The notes beneath the pieces are model-generated. The model was not told the DNA's origin, did no database searches, and was given only the letters and a program-made list of their open reading frames with translations. A stretch of DNA of 64,000 nt from Amyelois transitella. Its lineage: Eukaryota; Arthropoda; Insecta; Lepidoptera; Pyralidae. Positions 24,101 to 35,077 of the stretch are shown here, piece after piece; position 1 is the stretch's first letter; every line of letters begins with the position of its first letter. The DNA lies in contig NC_083515.1 in assembly GCF_032362555.1 (NCBI RefSeq), positions 8,901,001-8,965,000 of the forward strand, read 5' to 3'. The position numbers and the translations under genes were made by a program.

Positions 24101-27100
24101 TATAAAAAGTAAAAGGAATAATAATTAAAATAAGGATGGAGAATACCAATCCAAATTACACCTCCTAATTTATTAGGAATTGTTCGTAAAATTGCATAAG
24201 CAAATAAAAAATATCATTCTTATATACCTTCTTGGCCTTCTGCACCAGCTCCGAGAGGTGGTCATGCACTTGCTGCGCGAAGGCGGGGTCCCTGGCGGCG
24301 AGGCCGCGCAGCGTCTCCGAGTAGCGCGGCGCCAGCTTGGCGGACACGTCCGGGTTGCGGATCTGCAGCGCCAGCGCCAGTTGGCGAGCGCGGGCCTCCA
24401 TGCGGCACGCGTCGTCGCATTCCAACCTGGTGCAAAAAATTGTTTGTTTGTTTGTTTGTAAACTCTTACATACATATAGTCACGTCTATATCCTTTGCGG
24501 GGTAGACAGGGCCAAAATTCCTGAAGAGACTGACAGCCTACGTTCAGCTGTTTGGCTTTATGATAGAATTGAGTTTCAAATAGTGACAGGTTGCTAGCCC
24601 ATCGCCTAAAATAAGAACCCCAAATTTAAAAACCTATCCCTAAGTCGCCTCTTACGACATCCACGGGAAATGAGATGAAGTGTTCCTATTCTTTTTTATA
24701 TTGGTGCCGGGAACCACACGGCACTGCCGGTAACCACACGGCACTCTTGTACTTGTAAACTCTTTATTGCACATAAAAATAAATATAACAAATTACAAAA
24801 CAGTTATTGGATTGAGAAGAATGTGTACAATGGCGGACTTATCCCCAATGGGATTTCTTCCAGTCAACCATATAAAATATAAAGGAAAATACATAATTAA
24901 AATGGCAGCGCACATAAAAAGAATTGAGGATGCAGTATAATAAATAATATAAAAACATACATATATATATATATATATAAACTTACATATCGTTATATAA
25001 AATATATTACTTACGTTTTCAACATATTTGCGGGACGTTGCACATCGGACAGATCAACGGACCCGCCCTCCTGCATTTTCGTGGCGGCCAAGGCACTCAT
25101 CATCCTATAAACGTAAAAGATAAACAACTTGTAAATTTGCAAGAAATTGAATGTAGCATACTAAGCTGTAAGATTTTGCTTCACAAATATCTTTGTATGA
25201 TCGTGCCGGTAAAGCTGAAGTATCCTTTAAGTTAGCTAAGTTAATCAGTTAAAAATTTAAAGTTAAATATGGACGTACAATATTTCTATTTTAGTAAGGT
25301 TTCTGTATTTAGTGAATAAAGTCAGGAGAAAAAAGAAGAAACTCGGTCTAATTCCACAAGCTATTCACATCTAGTCGTGGCGATCAGTTTATAAATATAT
25401 ACGGGACAAATTACACTGATTGAGTTAGGCTCGAAGTAAGTTCGAGACTTGTGTTACGAGATACTAACTCAACGATACTATACTTTACAATAATTACTTA
25501 TATAGATAAACATCCAAGACCCAGGCCAATCAGAAAAAGTTCTTTTCTCATCATGCCCTGGCCAGGATTCGAACCCGGAACATCCGGTGTCACAGAGGGT
25601 AGTACGCTTTACTACCGCTGCGCTTCAGAGGCCGTCAAAGCTTATAGGACAGTATAATCATCCAGCAGACGAAAGCGAATATAAGTGTTTGAAAAACATG
25701 CGAAATTTTTTCAAAGTCTATGTCACTTCGAAATTTAAAGTCCAGGGATTAGAACACGAAAATATTACAAGAACTTTTTCTCTTCGGATTTACACTAAGT
25801 CCACAACTAAACACTTTAAAATTTCACAAGTCTTTTTAACTTCAAATTTTTAAGTGTAAACTACACTTCACATTGAGACGAGAACAAGAAGCACTGACTT
25901 GGCCTGGTCGCGGGCGTTGTCGTGGCAGGCGCGCGCGGCGTGCCGGCGGCCGCACGGGCACGTGGCGCGCACGAGCTGGCGGCACGGCGCCGCGCTCGGG
26001 CACGCGCCCGCGCCCGCGCCCGCGTGGCACGGCGCCGCGCACGCGTGCCCGCAGCTCGCGCGCTTCTCGTTGCACGGCTGCGTGCATCTGGAAATGTACA
26101 ATTGTATCTATTTTTAAACTGTTCTCCGTGTCGGAAATCTGTAATTGGTTTTGATGTGATTATGTTGCGCCATACGGTTCACGGCACCAGTAAAAAAAGA
26201 ATAGGACCCATCTCTTTCCCACGGATGTTGTAAGGGCGACAAAGAGATAGGGTTATAAACCTTGATTCTTCTTTTGGGCGATGAGCTAGCAACCTGTCAC
26301 TATATGAATCTCAATTCTATTATTAAGCCAAACAGCTAGAGGTGGCAAGGGATATAGACGTGATCATATAAATGTGTGAAAGAATGATCTCTTTTTTTCA
26401 ATTGCTTCTCCCATTAGCAATAGACATTCTTACCACCTCACCATGACCCAGTGAAACATGGACTTATAAACTTAAAAATCAAATCGCTAGACATATAAAA
26501 AAATAACTGTATTACTTACTTGCCAGTATCGCACGGTCCCTTGTGACAAGTTTTGATACAGGTATGTTTGCCGCACGGCAACGGTTTGCCGCAGGGTAAT
26601 CCGCAAGAGAACTCTTCTTGCGAACACGGTATTGTTTTCCGTTCCTAGAAACAAAAAATATATTTAAATCTTCTTATGAGTTTCAAACTTTTACATTACT
26701 TCATACATACCTATTATGATTTACATGGATTCAATGCTAAATTACCATTTAGTCTCGACGATTCAGCTTCCCGACATGTCGGATGGTGACATGTACCTCG
26801 AAGCGATTCGTTTTGATTTGATTTTCAAGGCAAGAGTGAATAGACATTATTTGAGCTTGCGTGCTTAGGTTACATCTCGCTTACCACCAGGCAAATCGAA
26901 GACAAACACTCAATCATATAAAAAAAAAATTATTTGCTCCATTATCAACCTTCTTTTTTAATAAAACAAAATTCGTAACAAAAATGTAGATATAGAATGA
27001 ACAACAACAACAACATCAACACAATACCTCATGTCCGCCGTGACAGCGCTTCGTGGTGAGCACGACACACGGCGGGCAGTCGCCGGCGTGGCACGCGTGC

Positions 27101-30100
27101 AGCGGCTCGTGGCCGCACGGGCGCGCGCGCGAGCACTGAGCGCCGCACGCCGGCGGCCGCGCGCCGCACCGGATCGGTGGGAGTAGGACCTCGGTGCCGC
27201 ACTCGCAGCGAAGCTCGTCCCAGCCTGCCAGTGACAATGGAATGGTTAACGAAACTGTTCCAATTTCAAAGTGCTTTATGACAGCATGACATAACACAAT
27301 GTAGAACCTCTGTGCGAAGCTCGTCGTCCCAGCCTACCAGTGACAATGGAATTGTACATGAAACTGTTCCAATTTCAAAGTGCTTTGTGACAGCATGAGA
27401 GGAGTTAAAGTAGAACCTCTGTGCAAAGCTCGTCCCAGCCTGCCAGTGATAGTGGAATGGTGAACGACGTGTTCCAATTTCAAAGTGCTTCTTGACAGCG
27501 TGAGAGAACACAGAGTAGAACCTCTGTGCAAAGCTCGTCCCAGCCCGCCAGTGATAATAGAATGGTGAACAACGTGTTCCAATTTCAAAGTGCTTCTTGA
27601 CAGCATGAGAGAACACACGAGTAGAACCTCTGTAAGAAGCTCATCACAACCTGCCAGTGATGGCGAATGGTGAATAAATGTGCTCCAAATTCAAACTGCT
27701 TAATTACAAACGTAAAGCGGGTAGAACCGTGTAACGAATAGTCGGACAGGAGTTCCATTCTACCTGCCAGTGATAAAAGAAAAAGAACAAAATATCAGTG
27801 TTTAGTGACAGAGCGATGAAAATTTTATATTCGTTTCCAAATTCAAAATGAGTGTACGTATACTCACTGACGCGAGGGCAGGGCGGGCAGTGTCCGGTGT
27901 GACAGAAGTGTTCGCAGCGGTGCAACTGGCACGTGAGCGAGCGGCCGCACACGAGCGTGCAGCGGTGCGACGTGGCCGCGCAACATGTTGCACGGCAGCG
28001 GTGACGCCCGCATGACAGTTTCTGAAACAATAATGTTCTGTCTCATTCAAAATGATTCAATTGTTAAAGAGAACAGCTCATATAGTGTGATAGTATATAT
28101 TTGGTTATGGTTAGGCTCTGCGTCGGGTACTTTCTACACACTATAAAAATACGGTCGAATTGAGAACCACCTCCTTTTTTTGCAAGCAGAGTTTGTTGAC
28201 ATAATTTTACTTCTATTTTAGATTTTGCTCAAGGCTTATTGCCACATCTTTAGCTAATTCCGTGTTTAGAGAAAAAGCCGTCAATGAAATAATAAAAATC
28301 GGGAATGTTTATAGTAAAAACATTCCAGCTTCGTTATTTTTCTATAATGTACCCAAAAACTGAGTAAAAGTGAAAGATCCGACAAGCAAGTTTTTTTTTA
28401 CAAAATTATTTTACGCTTATTCTGGTCCTCTAATGACGACTACACGCACACGCATTGAAATGCTACTACCTACCGAAGATCCTAAGTAGTTCCGCGCGCA
28501 GCCAGCACGGAGTGAATATACATATTTTATTGTTAACTACCGACAATTTGTACGCGTCCACTAAATGTAAATATTTGAAGTTCTCATTGTAAGTGAATTT
28601 TTTGTAGATTCTTTTATGAGAATAAATTTCTTTAAAACTTAATTTGCATTTAAATATTAATGTATAATAATAGAATAGAATAGAAGACTTATTTTCAAAA
28701 TTGGATACAAGGTATCACTTATTGACGTCACATAACTTAAATCTAATTATAACTACTACAGCTTCCAAATCATGTGTACAAGAAGCGGCGGAACAAACTA
28801 CACTGCAGCATTTTCATCGGACGTTAATTTACAAATATAGATCTCCTAAATCTATATCGTGGACGAATGCACATTGTCTACATTAAAAAACATAAATGAA
28901 TGTAGAACTAAGTATAATGAAATACTTCTCCCAGCCAAAACTGAACGGATTCATTGCATATTACCAAAATGGTTCAATATTAACCTGTAAAGTCTTACCT
29001 TATTACACTTCTTCTGACACAGCACATTGTTGTACATCTGCGGTAGATCGGCGCACGGCACCTCGCGGCTGGAGTGACCACAGCGACATTGTAACAGGGT
29101 CTTGTCCGGACAAGTTGGGCATGGACCTGAATGAAACATGACAAAGTTAATTTTAAAAAGAAATATTAGTATATAATAGTAGCAATAAGTATGCTATAAA
29201 TAACTATCCAATTCCACATGACCTTCGCGAAAATAACTACATTTTAAAAAGTAAAGGCGCTTATTTACGCCACTAATTGGTAAAACCCGGAATGAAATTA
29301 ATTGACCTTGCTCTTTCTTAAGCCCTTAAACTATGACCATATCACTTGATACGAGTATTATAAAGTCCCCAGATTTTCTCGAATTCGAATGTATGCGCTC
29401 ATCTAGGAAAGTTGTGGACGAATGTATTTTGTTGCTGTTGTTGAAATATTGGAAATAGGGTTTTCTGAGGAAAGTTTATAAATGCTAGTTATATAGCATC
29501 GTTGAGTTAGTATCTCGTAACACAAGCCTATAACTTACATCGAGACTAACTCAATCTGTGTAATTTGCCCCTATATATTAATTTATACATTTTAACTAGA
29601 AGGTGAAATAGAGACAGTCGTTACCTTCATGGCAATCTAGCTTGCAGAAATGTTTGTCCCCCGCGGGCCCACACTCCAAAGGTTTAGCACAGATGTTGCC
29701 GCACAGTGGAATCGGGTCTGTGCAAGATTTCCGAATGTCTTTGTCAAGTCTGTAATGAAGAAATACAGATATAAAACATATATCGACAAGACAAGAAATT
29801 AAAAAAATATTTCATAACTTATTTAACCCATTCATGACTTACTGCAAAATCAATAAGTTCCTGATATGTAAAAAATATTTTGATCAATTATGGCAAAAAA
29901 TAAATGTTACAACTTACCAAAAAATTAAAAATAACAGAGAAAAGAGATGAATGGAGGACGAGGAGGAGGAACTTCATCGACAAGAGTAAATTAAAAATTA
30001 AATTTAAGAAGAAGATTATTATGTACATATGTATGGTTATGTCTACCAATAAAAAAAATCTCTTTAGCGACCCTTTAGTTTTGTATTATTCACTCCTTAC

Positions 30101-33100
30101 ACTGGGGGGGTGGGGCGGAGTACGAACAGTAAGAACTCGTTACCCCTCGTATATCAATACCATCCATTTCCACAGAGACAGATATCTACGCGATCGCGAT
30201 CGTTGCTCTTTTTCTAGGAGACGCGTATATCTTTGTTTTACCATCGCCGAATAGTTCGGATCTTCATTCTTATTTCGTAACAAAATATCTTAAACACACA
30301 TTGACAAAGTACATCACACACATAGACACAGAAAACGCTGCCTCTATTCCAGGAGGCGCGTATATCTCTGCTTTGCCATCGCCGAAATGTTGTTCGAATC
30401 ATCAATATAATTTCGTAACAAAAAAAACTTCAACACACATTGACAGGGACACAGACATGTGTGTGCATATGTAATTATAGGTCTACTTTAGAAGAGCGGA
30501 ATCTCCAAACACAAGTGCATTATGCATTTAAATGGAGGCTCCAGCCACAAATTTGTTACCCGCTTGTAAGTTACTTAATAAATATTTTTTCATTTTTTCA
30601 GTGTGAGAATGGCACGTACTTGCGTTTCCCGCAGGGGCAGGTGCGCACGCTGTCGGGCAGCAGCAGGCAGCGCGCGCAGGGCGGCGGGTGGCAGCGCGCG
30701 CCGCACACGTGCGCGCCGCACGCCAGCACGCGCGCGCACGCCGCGCCGCACGACCAGCGCGCGCTCCGCCCCGACTCGCGCGCGCACGCCACCGAGCGCG
30801 ACACCGCGCCGGGGCAGTAGCACACTGAAAAAATGAAAAAATATTTATTAAGTAACTTACAAGCGGGTAACAAATTAGTGGCTGGAGCTTCCATTTAAAT
30901 GAATAATGCACTTGTGTTTGGAGATTCCGCTCTTCTAAAGTAGACCTATAATTACATATGCACACACATGTCATCACGTATATGTATAACTTGCGGGGTA
31001 AACGGGATCAAACCGTATTGAAGGCCACGTTCAGCTGTATGGCTTTATAGTGGAATTGAGATTCAAATAGTGACAGGTTGCTAGGCCTTCTGCTTAATTG
31101 CCTTTAACGACAACTACAGGAAAGATATGGAGTGGTCCTATTCTTTAGTGCCGTGAACTTGGCACAAATTGAAAACACATTTTTCTTTTTCATATGCTTT
31201 TAACAGCCGTGTTCAAGCATGTTGTAGGGAGGCATGCAGTATTGATGCTTGCCACTTGTCTCAAACAGATGCTTGGGGGTATTTTTATTAAACCGGATGT
31301 TCAACAGGACTTTTATGGAATCAGTTCCAAAAGTTATAACTATGATATAAGTCTTCTTTGTCATAGCACCAAATGGGAATTTATATACAATTCAAGCTAA
31401 TTGTATGTAAGACAGAAGTCGCTCTCTTGACTCTGGTCATAGGCATACCCGTCTCCTTCCCAGGCAAGGTGTAACCGAGACATCTTAACACTGATGTGTG
31501 TCTATAGTCTGTCTGTCTGTATCTGTGCCTGTGTCTGTCTGTGTGTCTGTATCTGTTCAACTCACCCTGTGTGACGGTCTCGTTGCATTCATCACAAGGT
31601 CCCTCGTGGCACTCTTTCTGGCACGTGTGGACCTCACACGAGAGGGTGCGGTGGCAAGTCCGGCCGCACACCTGGGCCAGCTTGCTGCTGCACAGCACTG
31701 AACGAGTCTCGGCCCCGCAACCGCATTGCCTGGATCACAAAGAGACATCTTGAAAATACAATTTCTTTTATCACCGTAAATTTACATTGCTGAAGGAGGT
31801 GGATGAGAAAAGCACAAAACCGTGGAGAATGGCATGCATTACTAGAGGCCTACATCCAGTAGTGGATGCATATGGGCTGAAGAAGAAGAAGGAGAAGAAG
31901 AAATTTACATTTACAATTTGTAATGTACTACATGCAGACTTTATGCTGCCGGCATTATCTAAAAGTCTACCATTTAATATACTTGTGGAAAGGATTGACT
32001 ATATATATAATAGGCAACCCAAAGGGAAGGCTTTCCCCCAGTTTCAAGAGAAAATTATGACTTTTCTAAAGAACTATTAACCAACCATCCATTCCATAGG
32101 AGATAACTCCATAGAAGGCTACAATATAACACACAGTAACCTGGAACGGTAAACCTGGCAGACAAGGTCCCATATGTCAGAGCATACAGAAATGCAGACA
32201 GTTCCTCTGCCACTTTGAATACTCTCACACTTGTGCTGCTCATTCCCGGGAAGAAGTGAGAACTTAGACAATAAACATACTTGTTAACAGTGGCCTGGCA
32301 CGGCGGACAAGGGCCCGGATGGCACAACAGCGTACAGGGATGCGGACAGTTCCTCTGCCTCTTACAAGACTTGCCGCAAGTGTGCGCACCGCTCGCCCCG
32401 CGGACGTATTCCGGCGAACGGATCGCGCCGCACATACAACGATACTCGGTCGGTATGGACTCGCTCGTGTTTTGACAGGCGGGGCACCGCCATTTTCCCT
32501 CTGCAACACGAGATTTTGAGAATTTAAAATCAAATGACTCACATATTATAAACTATCACATATTATATATCTACGTTCGTTTACGTTTACGTTTACGTTC
32601 TACAAAATCTTCATATCGTTTTACTACACATTACTTTCATTAACTTGTCTTCTCTTTCACTAACAATACCTACAAAAAAGAATAGAAAAACGAACAGAAT
32701 AGAACCACTCCCTCTCGCTCCCATGGATGTCATAAAAGGCGACTAAGGAATAGGCTTATAAAATTAGGATTCCTCTTTTAGGCGATGGGCTAGCAACCTG
32801 TCACTATTTGAATCTCAATTCTATCACAAAGCCAAACAGCTGAGCATGGCTTATCAGTCTTTTCAAGACTGGTGGCTCTGTCTACCCCGCTAGGGATATA
32901 GACGTGATCATATGTATGTTTGTATGTAAAATATTTAAACTATAATAACATTTATGTAGGTTGCAATTTGACAACAATTATGTATTAAGCAATAGTTGCA
33001 ATGCAACCTACATCATATAAAAATAAATAAATGATGATAAAACCAAACCACACTCACCAACCATACTGCTTATGGCCCATTTCCTGATACACCTGAGATG

Positions 33101-35077
33101 CAGAACATGGTAACAGTTGGCACACGACCACACGGGGTCGGTCTGTTTCACCCGCTCGCAGCAGACGAGGCATTCCAGCGTGCCCTTGTCCAGCTGTTCA
33201 CTGAGACGCTCACGCTGGGTCATCTCCGTTGAGGACTGGCCTTTTGTCTTCTTGTCTGGAATTAATGTCGATTGTTAGTTCGGCATTTCCAGAAACAACA
33301 AATAAGCTTTATCAAAATTAACATTTAAAAATCCTACTTATATTACAAAATGTGAAAGTTTGTATGTGTGAATGTGTGTTTGTAACTCTTTCATGCAACT
33401 GAATTGATTTTCATAAAACTTTGCAGTAAAGTAGACATTGAAATACAATAGTAAGTTTTAAATTAATGAAGTTGCGGGCAACAGCTAGTATTTGTGTACA
33501 TAATTTTGACTTGCACTTTGAAATAATGAACATTACTCCCACAGGTGCGCTTGTCTATGACACCTGAGGTCCCAGGTTTGATTCCAGCCAGGGCAGGATG
33601 AGGAACAATCTTTCTCTAATTGTCCTGGGTCTTGGATGTTTATCAATACATATTTAACGATAGCTGAACGTGGCCTATCAGTCTTTATAAGACTGTAGGC
33701 TCTGTCTACCCCGCAAGGGATATAGACGTGATTATATGTATGTATGTATATATTAAGGATAAAATTATCAACATAAAAAAAAGTCAATTCAACTTGACTG
33801 AATAAAAAAGTTATATAAGACACAATAATTTTGATGAAATGTATACTTAAAGAACTCTAAGTTAGATAAGGCTTATCATTTTTATTTTGCTCTACCAATA
33901 AGAAGGAATTCATGTCACAATTAGAAACGAAATATAAATACAAACCTTGATCTGAATTTTTGTTCCTATTATTAACTGGGCTGTGTACATTTTCCGACTT
34001 CGAAGGTCTTTCCGGCCTTTCATCTCTGTATTGCAAATAATTGCTAGCATATTGTTCATCTTCAGAGTAATTTCGATCCGTAGCCCTTATTCGCTGGCTT
34101 CCAGCCCAGTTCCTTCCTCTGCCTGACCCTTCTTTACCATTCCTCACCCTCTCTTCTGCCCCCCCTGGAGTCCTGCTATTGTAGAAGGTTCTACCAGCAT
34201 CAGTCTCTTCTTTCTTTTTCCCTTTAAAGTTTGATTTCGATTGGTTTCTCTCATTACGATTATATGACTCTTGATTACTGTCATAACGGCTACTGTTATC
34301 TTGATAACGATCCCTGTTACTATCTCTTTCAGAATCATTATAACTATAGTGATCACGATCAATATTACTGTCTCGGTCACGAGCCCTGTTACCATCCCGA
34401 TTATGATCTCTATAATTGTCACGATTACGATTTTTAGCTTCATTATGCCTGTAGTTATCTCTATGATTATTATGACCCCTATGGTTAGTATCACCGTTCT
34501 GAGATGCTCTTGGTCTTTCTCTCCAGTTTGTGTCTGAAGAACTGCCTTGTACTTTCCTAGGCTCCGAGGTAACATCTACAGTGCTACTGGAAGCCTCTGG
34601 AATGTTTTGAACACTTGCGGCTGGCTTAACATTTGACCTTTTTGGCACAAATTCTGTAGCAGTTGCTGTCAATTTGGATTTCAATACAACTTCACTCTTA
34701 GAGTAATCTGCTGAAGAAGTAGGCTCTGTAGGACAAGCAGAAGTGTATTGGTTCTGAACACAATCTGCACCAGTTGATGAGTTTGATCCATAATATGTGT
34801 CACCATGAGTATTTACAGATGAAGATGGCATGTTCTGGTAGTTGTAATCATAATTTTGATACTGGCCATTGCTGTAGTTGGCTGTATTCGCTGGCACAGC
34901 ACCATTATGTTGCATCTGAGAGAGAAACTCATTAAAACTCACATATTGATCACTAGAATTATACTGCCGGTTGGGGTGATAGGCTTGATTTGAATACTGA
35001 TCATTCGTACCACCCTCCCAAGTGTTAGCACCTTGGTATTGGTTGTTATAAGCGTATGAATTGTTCCACTGAGACAT
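21134..35077 (-). CDS. stc: Shuttle craft / NFX1-type zinc finger protein (16 exons)
   Basis: Exons, in order: 33946-35077, 33058-33255, 32281-32500, 31566-31729, 30620-30824, 29625-29749, 28999-29126, 27868-28021, 27028-27224, 26520-26644, 25899-26087, 25015-25104, 24228-24426, 22484-22636, 21696-21796 and 21134-21350. They join in frame to 1198 aa. NFX1 proteins are nuclear/cytoplasmic nucleic-acid binders with an atypical RING finger. Visible parts: Asn/Tyr/Gln-rich N-terminus with a PAM2-like motif ([10 protein letters not shown], about 136-145); an Arg/Asp/Asn low-complexity region (about 200-300); a RING-type Cys/His domain (about 402-440, ECLVCCERV through [13 protein letters not shown]); a long run of NF-X1 zinc fingers (about 445-945); an R3H domain (about 1043-1127, [18 protein letters not shown] through [10 protein letters not shown]); and a poly-Gln tail. 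Length fits the family (Drosophila about 1100). The start is the ATG at 35077, with a probable 5' UTR intron upstream. Confidence 0.95.
21185..21262 (-). repeat. Coding CAA/CAG tract (poly-Gln) at the shuttle craft C-terminus
   Basis: The last coding exon carries an interrupted run of Gln codons with Pro and Thr ([16 protein letters not shown] and more), followed by [18 protein letters not shown] and the stop. The repeat is mainly CAA with some CAG and CCG, so it is prone to length polymorphism. Confidence 0.9.
22255..22456 (+). repeat. Two partial TATG-tailed SINE copies
   Basis: A 3' half at 22262-22370 ('gcaacatgtcactatttgaa', 'tctaccccgcaagagataga') is followed by a second tail at about 22400-22455 ('ctaccccacaagggatatag'). 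Confidence 0.7.
22695..22815 (+). repeat. LINE coding fragment
   Basis: 'gccaatggactgaaatccga' and 'agaaaagtcggaaggcgaac' resemble the far 3' coding end of an insect endonuclease/reverse transcriptase LINE. It is short, and the family was not determined. Confidence 0.45.
23105..23225 (+). repeat. Partial TATG-tailed SINE
   Basis: 3' half: 'gatgggctagcaacctgtca' to 'ggatatagacgtgattatat', then the TATG tail. It lies in a shuttle craft intron. Confidence 0.75.
23232..24085 (+). repeat. Repeat 3' end split by a young LINE insertion
   Basis: The host repeat starts 'ctagctgtgcccgcgacttc', runs to 'gcgttaaaacaaactaactc' and resumes after the LINE with 'tttataatattagtatag'. A second copy of its head is at about 59958-60020. 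The LINE copy is listed separately. Confidence 0.7.
23489..24049 (+). mobile_element. 5'-truncated LINE, same family as 9745-10896
   Basis: Encodes the last ~180 residues of the reverse transcriptase protein ([20 protein letters not shown] onward), identical by eye to the copy at 9771-10883. The 3' end is 'gaggcgtgattttatgtatg' and further TATG units. The 15-base target duplication 'taactcatcagcttt' lies at 23474-23488 and 24050-24064. It is inserted in another repeat within a shuttle craft intron. Identity between copies and the clean duplication point to very recent mobility. Confidence 0.92.
24470..24735 (-). repeat. TATG-tailed SINE
   Basis: Full-length-looking, reverse orientation: tail at 24470, then 'ttgcggggtagacag', 'caggttgctagcccatcgcc', 'cttacgacatccacgggaaa' and 'ggtgccgggaaccacacggc'. 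The last motif is locally duplicated at about 24711-24744. Confidence 0.85.
24957..24980. repeat. (TA)n microsatellite
   Basis: An uninterrupted AT/TA dinucleotide run within a shuttle craft intron, about 35 bases beyond the donor of exon 12. Confidence 0.9.
25380..25650 (-). repeat. tRNA-derived SINE
   Basis: On the minus strand the head has a B-box-like 'gggttcgaatcctggc' (rc of 25560-25575) preceded by tRNA-like sequence and followed by 'ctgggtcttggatgtttatc'. The body contains 'gagttaggctcgaagtaagt'. Related copies are at 29510-29590, 33537-33660, 58190-58330 and 59825-59900. Confidence 0.7.
26190..26375 (+). repeat. TATG-tailed SINE, 3' part degraded
   Basis: 'aaagaataggacccatctct', 'gcgatgagctagcaacctgt' and 'caagggatatagacgtgatc'. 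It lies in a shuttle craft intron. Confidence 0.75.
27190..27770 (-). repeat. Tandem array (about 106-bp unit) copied from an intron-exon junction
   Basis: Units start with 'gctcgtcccagcctgccagt'-type sequence at about 27213, 27319, 27428, 27533 and 27639, then 'ttccaatttcaaagtgctt' and 'gtagaacctctgtgc', with a decayed unit at about 27735-27770. The first unit contains the true 5' edge of shuttle craft exon 9 (acceptor at 27224/27225). Each unit repeats the acceptor and a shortened copy of the first ~30 exon bases. Confidence 0.88.
29510..29590 (+). repeat. tRNA-SINE body fragment
   Basis: 'gagttagtatctcgtaacac' and 'cgagactaactcaatctgtg' match, in inverted order, the body of the SINE at 25380-25650. 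Confidence 0.55.
30219..30442. repeat. Two-copy tandem repeat (about 135 bp)
   Basis: 'gcgtatatctttgttttacc' plus 'atcgccgaa' at about 30223-30252 recurs as 'gcgtatatctctgctttgcc' plus 'atcgccgaa' at about 30357-30386, with following 'atttcgtaacaaaa' and 'aacacacattgac' in both. It lies beside the inverted duplication around exon 5 of shuttle craft. Confidence 0.75.
30454..30972. repeat. 152-bp inverted duplication flanking shuttle craft exon 5
   Basis: The left arm 30454-30605 and right arm 30821-30972 are reverse complements with three mismatches by eye. The 215-base loop (30606-30820) holds almost the whole of exon 5 (30620-30824). The right arm carries the working acceptor with its pyrimidine tract (minus strand, 'tatttttt', 'cattttttcag'); the left arm carries a copy of the same acceptor in the opposite orientation. 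Confidence 0.95.
30975..31155 (-). repeat. TATG-tailed SINE, diverged
   Basis: 'cttgcggggtaaacggg', 'gaattgagattcaaatagtg' and 'acaggttgctaggccttctg'. Reverse orientation, directly next to the right arm of the inverted duplication. Confidence 0.7.
31787..31905 (+). repeat. LINE 3'-end fragment
   Basis: 'ggtggatgagaaaagcacaa', 'accgtggagaatggcatgca' and 'ggcctacatccagtagtgga' match the usual 3' coding end and tail of insect LINEs, followed by a GAA-rich run. Confidence 0.6.
32665..32925 (+). repeat. TATG-tailed SINE
   Basis: Nearly complete: 'cccatggatgtcataaaagg', 'gcgatgggctagcaacctgt', 'gctctgtctaccccgctagg' and 'gacgtgatcatatgtatgtt'. It lies in shuttle craft intron 2. Confidence 0.85.
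33345..33490 (+). repeat. LINE-tail-type repeat
   Basis: 'aatcctacttatattacaaa' and 'aaactttgcagtaaagtaga', ending 'gaagttgcgggcaacagcta'. A related copy is at 54885-55010 ('aaatcctactaatgtaagaa'). Confidence 0.6.
33537..33750 (+). repeat. tRNA-derived SINE followed by a SINE 3' end
   Basis: 33537-33655 has the B-box-like 'ggtttgattccagcc' and 'ctgggtcttggatgtttatc' seen in reverse at 25380-25650. It is followed at about 33660-33750 by the 3' end of a TATG-tailed SINE ('gctctgtctaccccgcaagg'). Confidence 0.7.

Noticed and set aside
24165-24597. Plus-strand frames across 24180-24597
   Set aside because: They are antisense to shuttle craft exon 13 and run into a SINE.
25842-26233. Several overlapping long frames rich in Arg/Ala on both strands
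   Set aside because: They are shadows of the GC-rich NF-X1 finger exon 25899-26087; only the minus-strand frame with regular Cys/His spacing and matching splice phases is real. The same applies to 30528-30977.
27266-27618. Repeat protein made of [11 protein letters not shown] units
   Set aside because: The frame comes from the intronic tandem array; there is no start, no splice link and the repeats derive from intron plus exon edge.
31500-31560. Regulatory TCTG repeat
   Set aside because: It is a plain microsatellite next to the donor of exon 4 of shuttle craft; no further evidence for function.
34144-34575. Ile/Val-rich frames on both strands
   Set aside because: Alternative-frame readings of the Arg/Asp/Asn-codon repeats in shuttle craft exon 1.
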